From contig CAJOCS010000001.1 of NCBI GenBank assembly GCA_905233655.1, positions 1,004 through 65,003 on the forward strand: a stretch of DNA of 64,000 nucleotides. Direction: 5' to 3'. The DNA comes from an uncultured Bacteroidales bacterium (GTDB taxonomy: Bacteria > Bacteroidota > Bacteroidia > Bacteroidales > UBA932). Positions 33,801 through 44,203 of the stretch are shown piece by piece. Both the position numbers and the translations under genes were made by a program. The notes under the pieces are model-generated. The model searched no databases. It saw only the letters and a list, made by a program, of their open reading frames with translations, and was not told the origin of the DNA. Position 1 is the first letter of the stretch. Each line of letters begins with the position of its first letter.

Positions 33801-35198
33801 ATGAGAAGTATTAGACATATCTTCGCTCTGGCAGCCGTTGCCATGAGCATCTGGGCCTGCTCCAAAGACAATCCCGCATTATCGGAAGAGCAGCCAAAGG
33901 TTCCCTCAGATATTACTCTCAGTTCCGCGAACTTCGAAATCGGCCATGGCGGGGAAACCCTCACCCTTACCGTGACGGCTCCTGAGCGGCCGAAAGCCAC
34001 CACCGACGCCTCCTGGATCAAGATTAGCGACGGCATCTTCAAAAACTATCGGCTCGAATTCACCCTCACGGTGGAAGCCAACGGCGCTTTCGAGAGGCGG
34101 GAAGCCACGGTTACGGTTTCAAGCGGCAGAGTGTCGAAAAGCGTAACGGTGAGCCAGCGGGGGCGGGAAAAGCCCGAAATCAACGACCTGGACATAGCCA
34201 GAAACCTCGTTACGCCGAACCCCACAGCCGAAGCGAAAGCCCTGTACGACTACCTTCTCGGCATTTACGGCAGCAAGACAGTTTCCTCTGTGATGGCCGA
34301 TGTCAACTGGAACACTAGCATTGCACAGAAAGTGTATCAGCAGACCGGGAAGTACCCGGCAATGAACTGCTACGACTTCATCCATATCTACGTACCTTCC
34401 GGCAACGGCTGGATAAATTATCAGGATCTCAATCCCGTCACCTCCTGGCACGACGCCGGAGGTATAGTTTCCCTGATGTGGCATTTCAACGTGCCTCTTA
34501 CTGAAACCACGACTCCCGGCAGCAACGGCTCCGGAGTCACCTGCAGCCCGGACCAAACCACGTTCAAGGCCTCCAACGCCCTGAAAGAAGGCACCTGGGA
34601 GAATGCATGGTATGTTCAACAGATGAATAAAGTGGCCGATATAATCCTTCAGCTGCAGGGAAAGGGAATCGCCGCCATCTGGCGCCCCTATCACGAGGCC
34701 GCCGGCAACTATCACGCCCTTAAATGGAACGGCAGCGCCTGGTTCTGGTGGGGCGCGGAAGGCCCGGACGTGTTCAAAGCCCTTTGGAACGACATGTACG
34801 ACCGATTTGCGGCAAAGGGCATCCGGAACCTCATCTGGGTATGGACGGCCCAGAATTACAATGGCGACAGCTCCTCCTACGACAGCGACGCTCCCTGGTA
34901 TCCGGGCGACGGAAGGGTTGACGTCGTGGCCCGCGACATCTACGGCTCCACTGCAAGCGGTGTAGCCCTCGATTTCGTGACTCTCCAGAACACCTACAAC
35001 CACAAGATGGTCACCCTCGGCGAATGCGGCCACGGCAACGACGCATTCCCCGCCCTCGCCGCCATATGGGCCGAGGGCGGCAGTTACAGCTGGTTCATGC
35101 CCTGGTATGAAAACGGCGGAACCATGGTCAGCTGGGACTGGTGGAAGGCAGCTTTCGCCTGCGAATATGTATTAACACGTGAAGATATAAGCTTATGA
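33801..35198 (+). CDS. BACON-GH26 endo-beta-1,4-mannanase lipoprotein
   Basis: 465 residues. Lipobox in FALAAVAMSIWAC. A BACON domain (about 37-120; DASWIKISDG, ATVTVSSGRVSKSVTVSQRG) precedes the GH26 barrel. Acid/base E299 lies in AIWRPYHEAAGN and nucleophile E408 in VTLGECGHG, with the aromatic stretch AWFWWGAEG typical of GH26 mannanases. Probably a surface or periplasmic enzyme releasing manno-oligosaccharides. It overlaps the next gene by 4 bp (ATGA). The ATG directly after a hairpin is the only good start. Confidence 0.93.
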   Translation: MRSIRHIFALAAVAMSIWACSKDNPALSEEQPKVPSDITLSSANFEIGHGGETLTLTVTAPERPKATTDASWIKISDGIFKNYRLEFTLTVEANGAFERREATVTVSSGRVSKSVTVSQRGREKPEINDLDIARNLVTPNPTAEAKALYDYLLGIYGSKTVSSVMADVNWNTSIAQKVYQQTGKYPAMNCYDFIHIYVPSGNGWINYQDLNPVTSWHDAGGIVSLMWHFNVPLTETTTPGSNGSGVTCSPDQTTFKASNALKEGTWENAWYVQQMNKVADIILQLQGKGIAAIWRPYHEAAGNYHALKWNGSAWFWWGAEGPDVFKALWNDMYDRFAAKGIRNLIWVWTAQNYNGDSSSYDSDAPWYPGDGRVDVVARDIYGSTASGVALDFVTLQNTYNHKMVTLGECGHGNDAFPALAAIWAEGGSYSWFMPWYENGGTMVSWDWWKAAFACEYVLTREDISL

Positions 35199-36724
35199 GA
35201 AGACTTGCTATTTGGCTGCTCTCGGCCGCAGCGCTTGCTCTTGCCGCCTGTGGCGGAGATGAAAAGCCGGGAAATGACGACTCGACGCCGTCCGTCCCGA
35301 CTGCCATTACGGTGGATCAGGCGACGATAGCCACTTCGGTGGACGGAGGAAGCTATCCGGTGAAGATTACCTCACCGGCCCGTCCCAGCCTCAGTGGCCT
35401 GCCCGACTGGATTACCCTCACCGACGGCACTTTCAACGCCAAGACCTATAAGATTACCATGACCCTTAACGTGGCCGCCAACAGGGACTACGAAGAGCGC
35501 AGCGCAACGCTCACCGTTTCCGCGGCGGGTGTCCAGGATGTCACGATTATGGTTTCCCAGCCGGCAAAAGAACTGGTGAAGGACCCTGTACTCCCGAATA
35601 ACGCCGCCGTGGCAAGGACCATGGAACTCGGCCTTGGCTGGAACATGGGTAACCATTTCGACGCATACAGCAACGGAGTTGCAAACGAAACCGCCTGGGG
35701 CGGAACACCGGCTACTCAGGCCACCTTCACGGGTGTAAAGGCCGCCGGTTTCACCACCGTACGCATCCCGGTAACCTGGCTCGGCCACATCGGCGAGGCT
35801 CCGGACTACACACTGGACGAAACGTGGCTGAACCGCGTTTATGAGGTTGTGGGCTTTGCCGAGAATGCCGGACTGAACGTGATTCTGAACACGCATCACG
35901 ACGAAGACCACGGCGACGGCCACTGGCTGAACCTCGGCGCCGCCCTGAACAGCGAAGACACCAACGCTCAGATTAAAGCGGAAATCGCAGCCGTATGGCG
36001 CCAGATTGCCGAAAAGTTCAAGGACAAGGGGGATTTCCTGATGCTTGAATCCTTCAACGAGCTCATCTGCGGAAGTGAATGGAGCATAGGCTCGAATCCC
36101 GAAAAGAAGGGACAGATAATCAACGAGTGGAACCAGGTGTTCGTGGACGCCGTTCGCGCTACTGGAGGAAACAACGCCACCCGCTGGCTAGGCGTTCCCG
36201 GTTACGCCGCCAACCCCCATTACCTGAGGTATTTCACCATGCCAAGCGACCCCGCGTCGAAGACCATGGTGGCCTTCCACTGCTATGACCCCTACGATTA
36301 CACTATCGGCGAGAGGCAGCTGCCCGACTGGGGCCATACCGGAAAATCCTATCCGAGGGGCGAAGACGAGCTGAAAGACCTGTTCAACGGCCTGTACAAC
36401 ACGTACATCCTAAACAACATTCCCATCTACATGGGAGAATTCGGCTGCTCGATGCGCAATCATGCCGACGCCAAGTCCTGGGCCTATTACCTTTACTATC
36501 TGGAGTATTTCGTAAAAGTCTCAAGGGCTTTCGGCATCCCTGCAGTACTGTGGGACAACGAAAACGAAGGCTACGGCCAGGAACATCACCCCTACCTGAA
36601 CCACGGCACCGGAGCATACATCGACTACTCCAAGGAAGCGGTGGACGTTATGGTTAAGGCCTGGTCCACAAGCGACGAAAGCTATACTCTCGACTACGTC
36701 TACAACAACGCTCCGCAGTTTTAA
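35195..36724 (+). CDS. BACON-GH5 endoglucanase/xyloglucanase-type lipoprotein
   Basis: 509 residues. Lipobox in SAAALALAAC. BACON domain (about 36-125; LPDWITLTDG, ATLTVSAAGVQDVTIMVSQ), then a GH5 barrel: LGLGWNMGNHFDAY, FTTVRIPVTW, NTHHDE, acid/base E289 in LESFNEL and nucleophile E415 in IYMGEFGCS. The barrel resembles subfamilies 2/4, which act on beta-1,4-glucan, glucomannan or xyloglucan. BACON plus GH5_4 is the arrangement of the main xyloglucanase in known Bacteroides xyloglucan loci. Subfamily assignment is tentative. Confidence 0.88.
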   Translation: MRRLAIWLLSAAALALAACGGDEKPGNDDSTPSVPTAITVDQATIATSVDGGSYPVKITSPARPSLSGLPDWITLTDGTFNAKTYKITMTLNVAANRDYEERSATLTVSAAGVQDVTIMVSQPAKELVKDPVLPNNAAVARTMELGLGWNMGNHFDAYSNGVANETAWGGTPATQATFTGVKAAGFTTVRIPVTWLGHIGEAPDYTLDETWLNRVYEVVGFAENAGLNVILNTHHDEDHGDGHWLNLGAALNSEDTNAQIKAEIAAVWRQIAEKFKDKGDFLMLESFNELICGSEWSIGSNPEKKGQIINEWNQVFVDAVRATGGNNATRWLGVPGYAANPHYLRYFTMPSDPASKTMVAFHCYDPYDYTIGERQLPDWGHTGKSYPRGEDELKDLFNGLYNTYILNNIPIYMGEFGCSMRNHADAKSWAYYLYYLEYFVKVSRAFGIPAVLWDNENEGYGQEHHPYLNHGTGAYIDYSKEAVDVMVKAWSTSDESYTLDYVYNNAPQF

Positions 36725-37992
36725 TGGCCAGGAAACTTCTCATCTGTACCGCATTGGCGTTTTTTGCTCTCTGGGCCTGCGACAAGGATAACGAAGTCGC
36801 CGCTCCGGAGCCGGACGACCATACCGCCGTCACACCGGGAGGACAGAAGGAGGAACAGACTCCGCCCCAGTCTGCAGGTGAAGAATGGGAAAGCGCCGCT
36901 TCCGCCGTACGGAACATGGGCGCGGGCTGGAACCTCGGCAACACCTTGGATTCCAACAGCGGAGACGTGGACAACATGTGGATAGAAGCCTACACCAGCC
37001 GCACTCCTTCCGACTACGAGACGGCCTGGGGCCAGCCGGTCACCACCAGGGAACTGATTCACATGTTCAAAGAGGCCGGTTTCGGTGCAATCCGGGTGCC
37101 GGTAACCTGGTATCCTCACATGGGTACCATTACGGTTTCAGGGAAAAGCTGGGATATGAGCTCCTGGACCGGGAACGAAGTGGACCCTGCATGGATGGCC
37201 CGCGTAAAAGAAGTGGTGGATTACGTGATTGACGAAGGCATGTACTGCATTCTCAACGTCCATCACGATACGGGCTCCGCAAGCACCGCCTGGCTGGTCG
37301 CAGGAGGAGAAGAATTCAAGGCCTCCAAAACGCGTTACCAGGCCCTTTGGGAGCAGATTGCAAACACTTTCAAGGACTACGGCGAAAGGCTCCTCTTCGA
37401 GTCCTACAACGAGATGCTGGACCCGCTGGATTCCTGGTGCTTCGCCTCTTTCGCCGCCCCCGGAGGCTATGATGCGAGCATGGCGACAGAGGCCTACGCG
37501 GTCATCAACTACTATGCGGCGCTGTTTGCCGAAACGGTCCGCGCAACGGGTGGAAACAACGCTCTCCGCAATTTGATTGTGAATACCTATGCTGCCTGCA
37601 GCGGCGACGGAACATGGAGTTCCCATCTGAAGGAGCCTCTCACAAAGATGCAGATTCCCGAAGAACCGGGGCACATCGCCATTGAAGTCCACAGCTATTG
37701 GGAGGCCGACAAATTCGATTCCCAGAAGGCCGACATAGACCAGTTGTTCATAAATCTGTACGAGAATATCGCCCTACGACTCAGTGTACCTGTGATAATC
37801 GGGGAATGGGGCGGAGGAAGCGACTCCGACAGCGAAGCAAACGTTCGTTTCGCCTCGTATTTCTCGCAGAAAGCCAAAGATGCGGAAATCGCCGCATTCT
37901 GGTGGATGGGCCTTTCGAACGGGAGCGACCGTTCCATCCCGGCCTGGAGCATTCCACAGACCAAAGACGCCATACTTGAAGCCTATAAATAA
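36724..37992 (+). CDS. GH5 endo-glucanase/glucomannanase-type lipoprotein
   Basis: 422 residues. Lipobox in CTALAFFALWAC, a Pro/Glu-rich linker to about 55, then the GH5 barrel without BACON: MGAGWNLGNTLDSN, FGAIRVPVTWYPHMG, LNVHHDTG, acid/base E230 in FESYNEML and nucleophile E361 in VIIGEWGGG. GWNLGNTLD fits subfamily 4-like enzymes that cut beta-1,4-glucan backbones, including glucomannan and xyloglucan. Its ATG shares one base with the previous stop codon. Confidence 0.88.
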   Translation: MARKLLICTALAFFALWACDKDNEVAAPEPDDHTAVTPGGQKEEQTPPQSAGEEWESAASAVRNMGAGWNLGNTLDSNSGDVDNMWIEAYTSRTPSDYETAWGQPVTTRELIHMFKEAGFGAIRVPVTWYPHMGTITVSGKSWDMSSWTGNEVDPAWMARVKEVVDYVIDEGMYCILNVHHDTGSASTAWLVAGGEEFKASKTRYQALWEQIANTFKDYGERLLFESYNEMLDPLDSWCFASFAAPGGYDASMATEAYAVINYYAALFAETVRATGGNNALRNLIVNTYAACSGDGTWSSHLKEPLTKMQIPEEPGHIAIEVHSYWEADKFDSQKADIDQLFINLYENIALRLSVPVIIGEWGGGSDSDSEANVRFASYFSQKAKDAEIAAFWWMGLSNGSDRSIPAWSIPQTKDAILEAYK

Positions 37993-38007
37993 TTGAAACA
38001 TACCATT

Positions 38008-39099
38008 ATGCGCCACAGTTTCATATTCGCATCACTTGCCCTTTTGGCGGCCGTTTCCTGTTCCACGGGAAAGCCCATGAACACGCCGAAGGAGTTGCTT
38101 GCCCACCGCCTGTTCGCCGCAGTCGAAAACAACCATATCCTCTATGGCCATCAGGACGACCTTGTCTACGGCCATGACTGGCTGGTGACTGACACCGGGG
38201 GCGACACCCTCGGGCGTTCCGACGTCAGGGCCGTCTCGGGGCATTTCCCCGCAATCGTGGGTTTCGACCTCGGCGGAATAGAGTTCGGCGACAGCGCCAA
38301 CCTGGACGGCGTGGACTTCGGCCTTATGAGACGGGCGGCGCTGAAACATATCGAGCGGGGCGGAATCGTGACCTTCTCCTGGCATCCGCGCAATCCGCTC
38401 ACCGGAGGCGACGCCTGGGACGTTTCCTCCGACCAGGTGGTTTCTTCGGTGCTTGAAGGCGGGCAGCTGCACCCCCTGTTCATGCAGTGGCTGGACCGCA
38501 CGGCGGATTTCCTTGAGAGTCTCGGAAAGGACACGCCTATAATTTTCCGTCCCTGGCACGAGAATGTGGGAAGCTGGTTCTGGTGGGGTGGCGGACTCTG
38601 TTCCGAAAACGATTACAGGGAGCTCTACCGGCTCACCTGGGTGCACTTCACCAAGGCCCGCGGCCTGGAAAACATCCTCTGGTGCTACTCCCCCAACGGT
38701 AATGCAACGGTACAGGAATATATGGCCCGATATCCCGGCGACGAATTCGTGAACATACTCGGCGTTGACACATATATGTATGTAGGTGACGGGAGCGTAG
38801 AAGTCGCACGCGTACGCTATATGGAAGAACTTCGTGGAATTCTGGTGCCACTGAACGCGATTGCCACCGAACACCACAAACTGATGTGCCTCTCCGAAAC
38901 CGGCCTGGAGGGCCTCACAGACCCTTCCTGGTGGACGGAAACCCTTTATCCCATGCTGAGGGAATTCCCCGTCGCCTATGTGCTTACATGGCGTAACGCC
39001 CACGACAAACCCGGACATTTCTATGCCCCCTGGCCCGGATTCAGCGGTGAAAACGACTTCATCGAGTTCTGCAACAAAGAAGAAATTGAACTACTATAG
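38008..39099 (+). CDS. GH26 beta-mannanase/mannobiohydrolase-type lipoprotein
   Basis: 363 residues. ATG 38008 gives the signal MRHSFIFASLALLAAVSC; the frame can also open at TTG 37993. GH26 barrel with the family start HILYGHQDDLVYGHDW, TFSWHPRNP, acid/base E185 in IIFRPWHENVGSW and nucleophile E296 in LMCLSETGL. It is shorter than the other GH26 and has no BACON domain. The short form and the YGHQDDLVYGHDW start resemble periplasmic mannobiose-releasing enzymes (inference). It lies 3 bp before the GH130 gene. Confidence 0.9.
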   Translation: MRHSFIFASLALLAAVSCSTGKPMNTPKELLAHRLFAAVENNHILYGHQDDLVYGHDWLVTDTGGDTLGRSDVRAVSGHFPAIVGFDLGGIEFGDSANLDGVDFGLMRRAALKHIERGGIVTFSWHPRNPLTGGDAWDVSSDQVVSSVLEGGQLHPLFMQWLDRTADFLESLGKDTPIIFRPWHENVGSWFWWGGGLCSENDYRELYRLTWVHFTKARGLENILWCYSPNGNATVQEYMARYPGDEFVNILGVDTYMYVGDGSVEVARVRYMEELRGILVPLNAIATEHHKLMCLSETGLEGLTDPSWWTETLYPMLREFPVAYVLTWRNAHDKPGHFYAPWPGFSGENDFIEFCNKEEIELL

Positions 39100-39102
39100 A
39101 CT

Positions 39103-40263
39103 ATGACTTTCAACGAAAGGCTTGCCCAGATAAGCTGGGAACACGAGCAGCTGCTCGAAAGAGAGAACAAGCCCATTGAGGGCAACGGCGTCTATGAGCG
39201 CTGGCTGTATCCCGTACTCACGGCGGCACACGCCCCGCTTGAATGGCGTTACGACCTCGACCCCGAGACCAATCCCTACCTGATGGAACGCTTCGGCATC
39301 CACGCGGTATTCAATGCCGGCGCCATAAAATGGCAGGGCCGATACCTGCTTGTGGCCCGTGTCGAGGGCGCCGACCGCAAATCCTTCTTCGCCGTGGCCG
39401 AGAGCCCGAACGGAGTGGATCACTTCCGCTTCTGGGACCGGCCCATAACCATGCCCGAGTGGGGAGAACCCGCAACCAACGTCTACGACATGCGCCTCAC
39501 CGCCCATGAGGACGGCTGGGTCTACGGCATCTTCTGCGTGGAGCGCAAGGACCCGTCGGCCCCGGAAGGAGACCTCTCTTCGGCCGTGGCCTGCGCCGGT
39601 GTTGCAAGGACGAAGGACTTCGTGAACTGGGAGAGGCTTCCGGACATCGTGTCAAAGAGCCAGCAGCGCAATGTGGTCCTGCATCCCGATTTCGTGGACG
39701 GCAAATATGCCCTCTACACCCGTCCGCAGGACGGTTTTATTGACGCCGGAAACGGCGGCGGAATCGGCTGGACCCTGGTGGACAGCATGGAGAAAGCCGT
39801 CATCGGCGAAGAGAAAATCATCAACCGCCGCTTCTACCACACCATAAAGGAAAGCAAGAACGGAGAGGGACCGCACCCTATAAAGACTCCCCGCGGCTGG
39901 CTGCATCTGGCACATGGAGTGAGGGGTTGCGCCAGCGGACTGCGCTATGTATTATATATGTATATGACATCCCTCGAGGACCCCACCCGCCTAATTGCCG
40001 AACCGGCCGGTTTCTTCATGGTCCCCGAAGACGACGAATATGTGGGCGACGTGATGAACGTCCTCTTCTCCAACGGCTGGATATGCGACCCCGACGGCCG
40101 CGTGTTCATCTACTACGCCTCCTGCGACACCCGGCTTCACGTTGCTACCTCCACGGTCGACCGCCTGGTGGACTACTGCATGAACACCGCCCCTGACGGT
40201 CTGCGCACGGGAAAATCCGTGGAAACCCTCAACGCCCTCATAGACAAAAACACTGTAAAATGA
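39103..40263 (+). CDS. GH130 4-O-beta-mannosyl-glucose phosphorylase
   Basis: 386 residues, close to the Bacteroides fragilis enzyme in length. No signal peptide, so cytoplasmic. Phosphorolyses beta-mannosyl-1,4-glucose to mannose-1-phosphate and glucose. Motifs of subfamily 1: [75 protein letters not shown] and [19 protein letters not shown]. It pairs with the epimerase at 41692, which makes its substrate from mannobiose. Overlaps the next gene by 4 bp. Confidence 0.94.
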   Translation: MTFNERLAQISWEHEQLLERENKPIEGNGVYERWLYPVLTAAHAPLEWRYDLDPETNPYLMERFGIHAVFNAGAIKWQGRYLLVARVEGADRKSFFAVAESPNGVDHFRFWDRPITMPEWGEPATNVYDMRLTAHEDGWVYGIFCVERKDPSAPEGDLSSAVACAGVARTKDFVNWERLPDIVSKSQQRNVVLHPDFVDGKYALYTRPQDGFIDAGNGGGIGWTLVDSMEKAVIGEEKIINRRFYHTIKESKNGEGPHPIKTPRGWLHLAHGVRGCASGLRYVLYMYMTSLEDPTRLIAEPAGFFMVPEDDEYVGDVMNVLFSNGWICDPDGRVFIYYASCDTRLHVATSTVDRLVDYCMNTAPDGLRTGKSVETLNALIDKNTVK

Positions 40264-41708
40264 GAAGATTTCTCTGTTTTCTCTGCGCGCTGCTGCTTTC
40301 GGCGGCAATAAGCGATGCACGCCCCCTGGAGCTCGCCCATGTGTTCTCCGACCATGCAGTGCTTCAGCGCGAAAGCAGCGTGGCCGTGTGGGGCTGGGGC
40401 GAAGCCGGAAAAACGGTGACCATCTCCGCTTCCTGGCTCAAAAAGTCCGTCCGCACCAAAGTGAATGACGACGGTTCCTGGCGCGTCACGCTACTTACCC
40501 TCAAGGCCGGCGGCCCCTATTCGCTCACCGTAAAATCTGGGAAAGAGAAGATTCAGATAAATGATATCCTCCTTGGGGAAGTGTGGCTCTGCAGCGGCCA
40601 GTCCAACATGCAGATGCCCCTCTCCGGCTTCGGCTTCCAGGAAGTGGAAGGCGCCACAGAGACTATTATGGACGCGCCCCGTTTCCAGGACAGAATCCGC
40701 GTCCTGAACGTAATGTCCGACACCACCCATGTTCTTCAGGCCGATATCGCCGAAACCTGGGAGAAAGCATCGCCCGGCACCGCGTCCCGCACGTCGGCGG
40801 TGGCATACTTCTTTGCAAAGAGGCTCACAGAGTCGCTCGGGGTTCCGGTGGGCATTATAGTGAACGCCTGGGGCGGCAGCAGAATCGAGCCCTGGATGAG
40901 CCGGGATGCCGTTCTTGACGCCGGAGTGAGCGACGGAGAGCTGCGTGAAATAGACGCCCTCCGCGAAATTGCGGGCCGGTGGCCGAACTCCGTTGGCAGC
41001 TGCTGGAACGGCCGCATGGCACCCCTCGCCGGTTACGGTATAAAAGGCTTCCTCTGGTATCAGGGATGCTCCAACATAGGACAGAACTGCTATGACAAGC
41101 TTCAGGCGGCCATGGTCCGGCTCTGGAGAGAGAGCTGGGGGCTGGGAGAACTGCCCTTCATCTACGCCCTTCTCGCACCTTATGAGCACGGCGACGCCGA
41201 CGGCCGCTGGAGGCCCTTCTTCGTGGAAACACAGCTTCGCACCCAGGAGCTCGTGAACTCCGTATGGGCCGTTTCCACCGAAACGCTCGGCAACAAGGTC
41301 ACCGTCCACCCGGCAAAGAAAAAAGAGGTTGCCGACATGATGGTCCTTCGCGCCCTGCAGAACGTCTACGGCATGGACTGCGGCGTCTCAATCGAGCTCC
41401 CGCGCCTGCAGGAGGCCGATTTCTCCTCCGACGGAAGCGTCCGCGTGCGCCTTACCGAAGTGTGGTCCAACCTGGGTTCCATCTCCAGCCGCGAAGTCAC
41501 AGGCTTCGAACTTGCAGGCGAAGACCGCCAGTTCCACCTTGCGAATGCAAGCATCGACTGGGACGGGGAGACCATCATTGTCTCCTGCCCCGAAGTGCCC
41601 CATCCCGTGGCCGTGCGCTATGGCTGGCGGAACTGGATGGGAGCGAACCTCCAAAAATCCAACGGCATACCCGTGCCACCTTTCAGAAGCGATGACTGGG
41701 ACTATTGA
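40260..41708 (+). CDS. SGNH sialate-O-acetylesterase-family acetyl esterase
   Basis: 482 residues with signal peptide [20 protein letters not shown]. The SGNH block I carries S114 in [12 protein letters not shown]; later [13 protein letters not shown] and [11 protein letters not shown]. Proteins in this family more often have a Glu where this one has Cys in WYQG-x-SN. In a mannan locus the likely job is removal of acetyl groups from acetylated glucomannan oligosaccharides, not sialic acid. Probably periplasmic. It overlaps both the GH130 (4 bp) and epimerase (17 bp) genes. Confidence 0.87.
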   Translation: MRRFLCFLCALLLSAAISDARPLELAHVFSDHAVLQRESSVAVWGWGEAGKTVTISASWLKKSVRTKVNDDGSWRVTLLTLKAGGPYSLTVKSGKEKIQINDILLGEVWLCSGQSNMQMPLSGFGFQEVEGATETIMDAPRFQDRIRVLNVMSDTTHVLQADIAETWEKASPGTASRTSAVAYFFAKRLTESLGVPVGIIVNAWGGSRIEPWMSRDAVLDAGVSDGELREIDALREIAGRWPNSVGSCWNGRMAPLAGYGIKGFLWYQGCSNIGQNCYDKLQAAMVRLWRESWGLGELPFIYALLAPYEHGDADGRWRPFFVETQLRTQELVNSVWAVSTETLGNKVTVHPAKKKEVADMMVLRALQNVYGMDCGVSIELPRLQEADFSSDGSVRVRLTEVWSNLGSISSREVTGFELAGEDRQFHLANASIDWDGETIIVSCPEVPHPVAVRYGWRNWMGANLQKSNGIPVPPFRSDDWDY

Positions 41709-42840
41709 CAATATACTCGGCTACTGGCTCACCCTCAAGGACCCCCGCGGGGGCTTTTACGGCGAGGCCGACTCCGCCGGCAGAATCCACTACGACGCCC
41801 CCCGCGGCGAGATTCTCAACGCCCGTATAATCTGGGCGTTCTCGGCGGCATATTCGGCACTGAAGAAAACGGAATACCTTGAAGCGGCCGTCCACGCCGC
41901 CGACTACTTCCTCCGGCATTTCTGCGACCACAAATGGGGCGGAGTATATTGGAGCATGGACTCCACGGGCGAACGGCTCGACACGAAAAAGCAGCTCTAC
42001 GCCCAGGGCTTTGCCATCTATGGCCTGAGCGAGCTTTATGCCGCCACCCACGACGACGCAGCCCTGAAGGAAGCCTGCAATCTCTTCCACGTTGTGGAAA
42101 GCAAATTCCGCGACCGCGAAAACGGGGGCTACACCGAAGCTCTCGCGAGGGACTTCAGCCCGCTCGAAGACATGTCCCTCTCGGCCCACGACATCAATGC
42201 CGAGAAGACCATGAACTCCCACCTCCACATCCTTGAGGCCTATGCCAATCTTTATAAGGTGTGGCCGGACGAGGAGCTGAAAGGGGCCGTGAAGGAGCTT
42301 CTGGACATCATCGGCACAAAAGTGAAGGGGCCGGACGGGCATTTGCAGCTCTACTTTACCCGCGACTGGAAAGTCATTCCCGGCGCCGTCTCGTACGGCC
42401 ACGACATTGAGACTTCCTGGCTCATGCTGGAGTGCGCTGCGGCCCTTAAGGACTTCGACGTTGTGAACCGCGTGCGTCCCGTGGCGCTAGAGCTCGGAAA
42501 AGCCGGAAACGAAGGCCTTCTTCCCGACGGCTCCATGCTCTACGAAAAACTCCCCGACGGCAGCATCGACGCATCCCGCCAGTGGTGGGTGCAGGCCGAG
42601 GCCGTGGTGGGCAATCTGTGGCTCTGGAAATATCACGCATGCCCGGAGGGCTACACTAATGCTAAAGCCGCGTGGGATTATATCCGGGAGCATCTGATTG
42701 ACACGGAGCTCGGGGAATGGTACTGGGCAATCCTTCCCGACGGCTCCCCCGACCTCTCCCAGCCGAAAGCCGGCTTCTGGAAGTGCCCCTATCACAACAC
42801 CAGAATGTGCCTTGAGGCGCTTCAAATCCTCGATTTTTAA
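41692..42840 (+). CDS. Mannobiose/cellobiose 2-epimerase (AGE family)
   Basis: 382 residues from ATG 41692; the frame extends upstream to 41512 but that part lies inside the esterase gene. No signal peptide. (alpha/alpha)6-barrel epimerase with conserved histidines in NSHLHILEAYA (H177, H179), YGHDIETSW (H237) and CPYHNTRM (near 368), plus WWVQAEAVVGN. It converts mannobiose to mannosyl-glucose for the GH130 phosphorylase. Cellobiose epimerisation is also possible given the GH5 enzymes here. Confidence 0.92.
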   Translation: MTGTIDNILGYWLTLKDPRGGFYGEADSAGRIHYDAPRGEILNARIIWAFSAAYSALKKTEYLEAAVHAADYFLRHFCDHKWGGVYWSMDSTGERLDTKKQLYAQGFAIYGLSELYAATHDDAALKEACNLFHVVESKFRDRENGGYTEALARDFSPLEDMSLSAHDINAEKTMNSHLHILEAYANLYKVWPDEELKGAVKELLDIIGTKVKGPDGHLQLYFTRDWKVIPGAVSYGHDIETSWLMLECAAALKDFDVVNRVRPVALELGKAGNEGLLPDGSMLYEKLPDGSIDASRQWWVQAEAVVGNLWLWKYHACPEGYTNAKAAWDYIREHLIDTELGEWYWAILPDGSPDLSQPKAGFWKCPYHNTRMCLEALQILDF

Positions 42841-42859
42841 TTAAAACCACTATAAGCAT

Positions 42860-44203
42860 ATGGCTAAACTCTCTGAAAAGATAGGATATGCGCTGGGTGA
42901 CGCCGCAGCCGGCGGCATTACCTGGAAAGTGATGTCCATCGCCTTTCCCTTCTTCTTTACCAATGTCTTCGGCCTTACGGTGGCCGATGCCGCCGCCCTT
43001 ATGCTGGTGGCGCGTCTTTTCGACGTCGTTACCGACCCCATGATGGGCGCCATCGCCGACCGCACCCAGTCGCGCTGGGGGACCTATCGGCCCTGGCTCA
43101 TCTTCGGAGCCATTCCGCTGGGCCTGGTATTCGCCCTGCTGCTCTACACACCGGACCTCGGGCCCGCCGGCAAGCGCATCTATGCCTACACGCTGTATCT
43201 TCTTATGATGGTAGTCTACACAGCCGTCAACGTGCCTTACGGCTCACTGCTGGGCGTGATGACCGACGACGACAACGAGAAGAACCAGTTCTCGTCGTAC
43301 CGCATGGTGGGAGCTTATGCCATGGGCTTCGTGATGCTCTTCTCCTTCCCCTATCTGCAGAGGATGGTGGGCGGAGAGCCCAAGCACCAGTATGCAGTGC
43401 TGGGAGTCATCCTTGGAGCCATTGCGGCCCTGGGAACCCTTGCCTGCGGCCTGCTTACCAAAGAGCGCCTGAAACCGGTCCGCGCCGAGAAATTCTCCTT
43501 CAAGCCCTTTGCCGACCTGTTCCGTAACAAGCCGTGGATTTATCTTACACTGATAGGAATCTGCACCAACTTCTTCAACGGTTTCCGTTACGCAGTTGCA
43601 GCATACCTTATGGAATACTGCCTCCACGGAGATGTAACCGTAATGGGCCTCGTAATCAACTACACCGTGTTCATGATGTTCGGGGAGGCCACCTGCATGG
43701 TCTTCGGAGGCCTCAGCCCGTGGTTTACCAAGAAGGTGGGCTCCAAGAGGAAAGCGTTTGCATGGGCGGCGGTAATCTGCGCAGTCTCGTCCATACTGTT
43801 CTTCTTCATCCCGATGGATCCCGCATGGATCTGGGTTATGGTCGCGAACGTGATTGTGACTTCCATCGGCATCGGCTTCTATTCCCCGCTGCTGTGGAGC
43901 ATGTATGCCGACGTTGCCGACTATGCCACCGAAAAGAACGGCACCTCCTCCACCGGACTCATCTTCTCGTCCGGTACCATGGCTCAGAAGTTCGGTTCGG
44001 CCATCTCCGGCGCCCTCGTAGCCATGTTCCTGGGTTTGGCCGGCTTTATCTCCAAGACCGACCCCGCCACCGGGGAGACCGTCGTGGAGATTCTCAATGA
44101 GGGCTCTGTCCAGACCATGATCTGGTCGCTGTTCTCGCTGTTCCCGGCTGCAATAGCGGCACTTATCCTTTTACTGATTCGCCTTTATCCCATCAAGAAA
44201 TGA
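42860..44203 (+). CDS. GPH-family sugar:cation symporter (MFS)
   Basis: 447 residues with about 12 transmembrane helices. GPH features: KIGYALGDAAAGGITW at the start, LVARLFDVVTDPMMGAIADRTQSRWGTYRPWL between helices 2 and 3, and YADVADYATEKNG in the second half. An inner-membrane importer for the disaccharides produced in the periplasm, most likely mannobiose or mannosyl-glucose, matching the cytoplasmic epimerase and phosphorylase. It follows the epimerase by 19 bp and overlaps the GH43 gene by 4 bp. Confidence 0.93.
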   Translation: MAKLSEKIGYALGDAAAGGITWKVMSIAFPFFFTNVFGLTVADAAALMLVARLFDVVTDPMMGAIADRTQSRWGTYRPWLIFGAIPLGLVFALLLYTPDLGPAGKRIYAYTLYLLMMVVYTAVNVPYGSLLGVMTDDDNEKNQFSSYRMVGAYAMGFVMLFSFPYLQRMVGGEPKHQYAVLGVILGAIAALGTLACGLLTKERLKPVRAEKFSFKPFADLFRNKPWIYLTLIGICTNFFNGFRYAVAAYLMEYCLHGDVTVMGLVINYTVFMMFGEATCMVFGGLSPWFTKKVGSKRKAFAWAAVICAVSSILFFFIPMDPAWIWVMVANVIVTSIGIGFYSPLLWSMYADVADYATEKNGTSSTGLIFSSGTMAQKFGSAISGALVAMFLGLAGFISKTDPATGETVVEILNEGSVQTMIWSLFSLFPAAIAALILLLIRLYPIKK

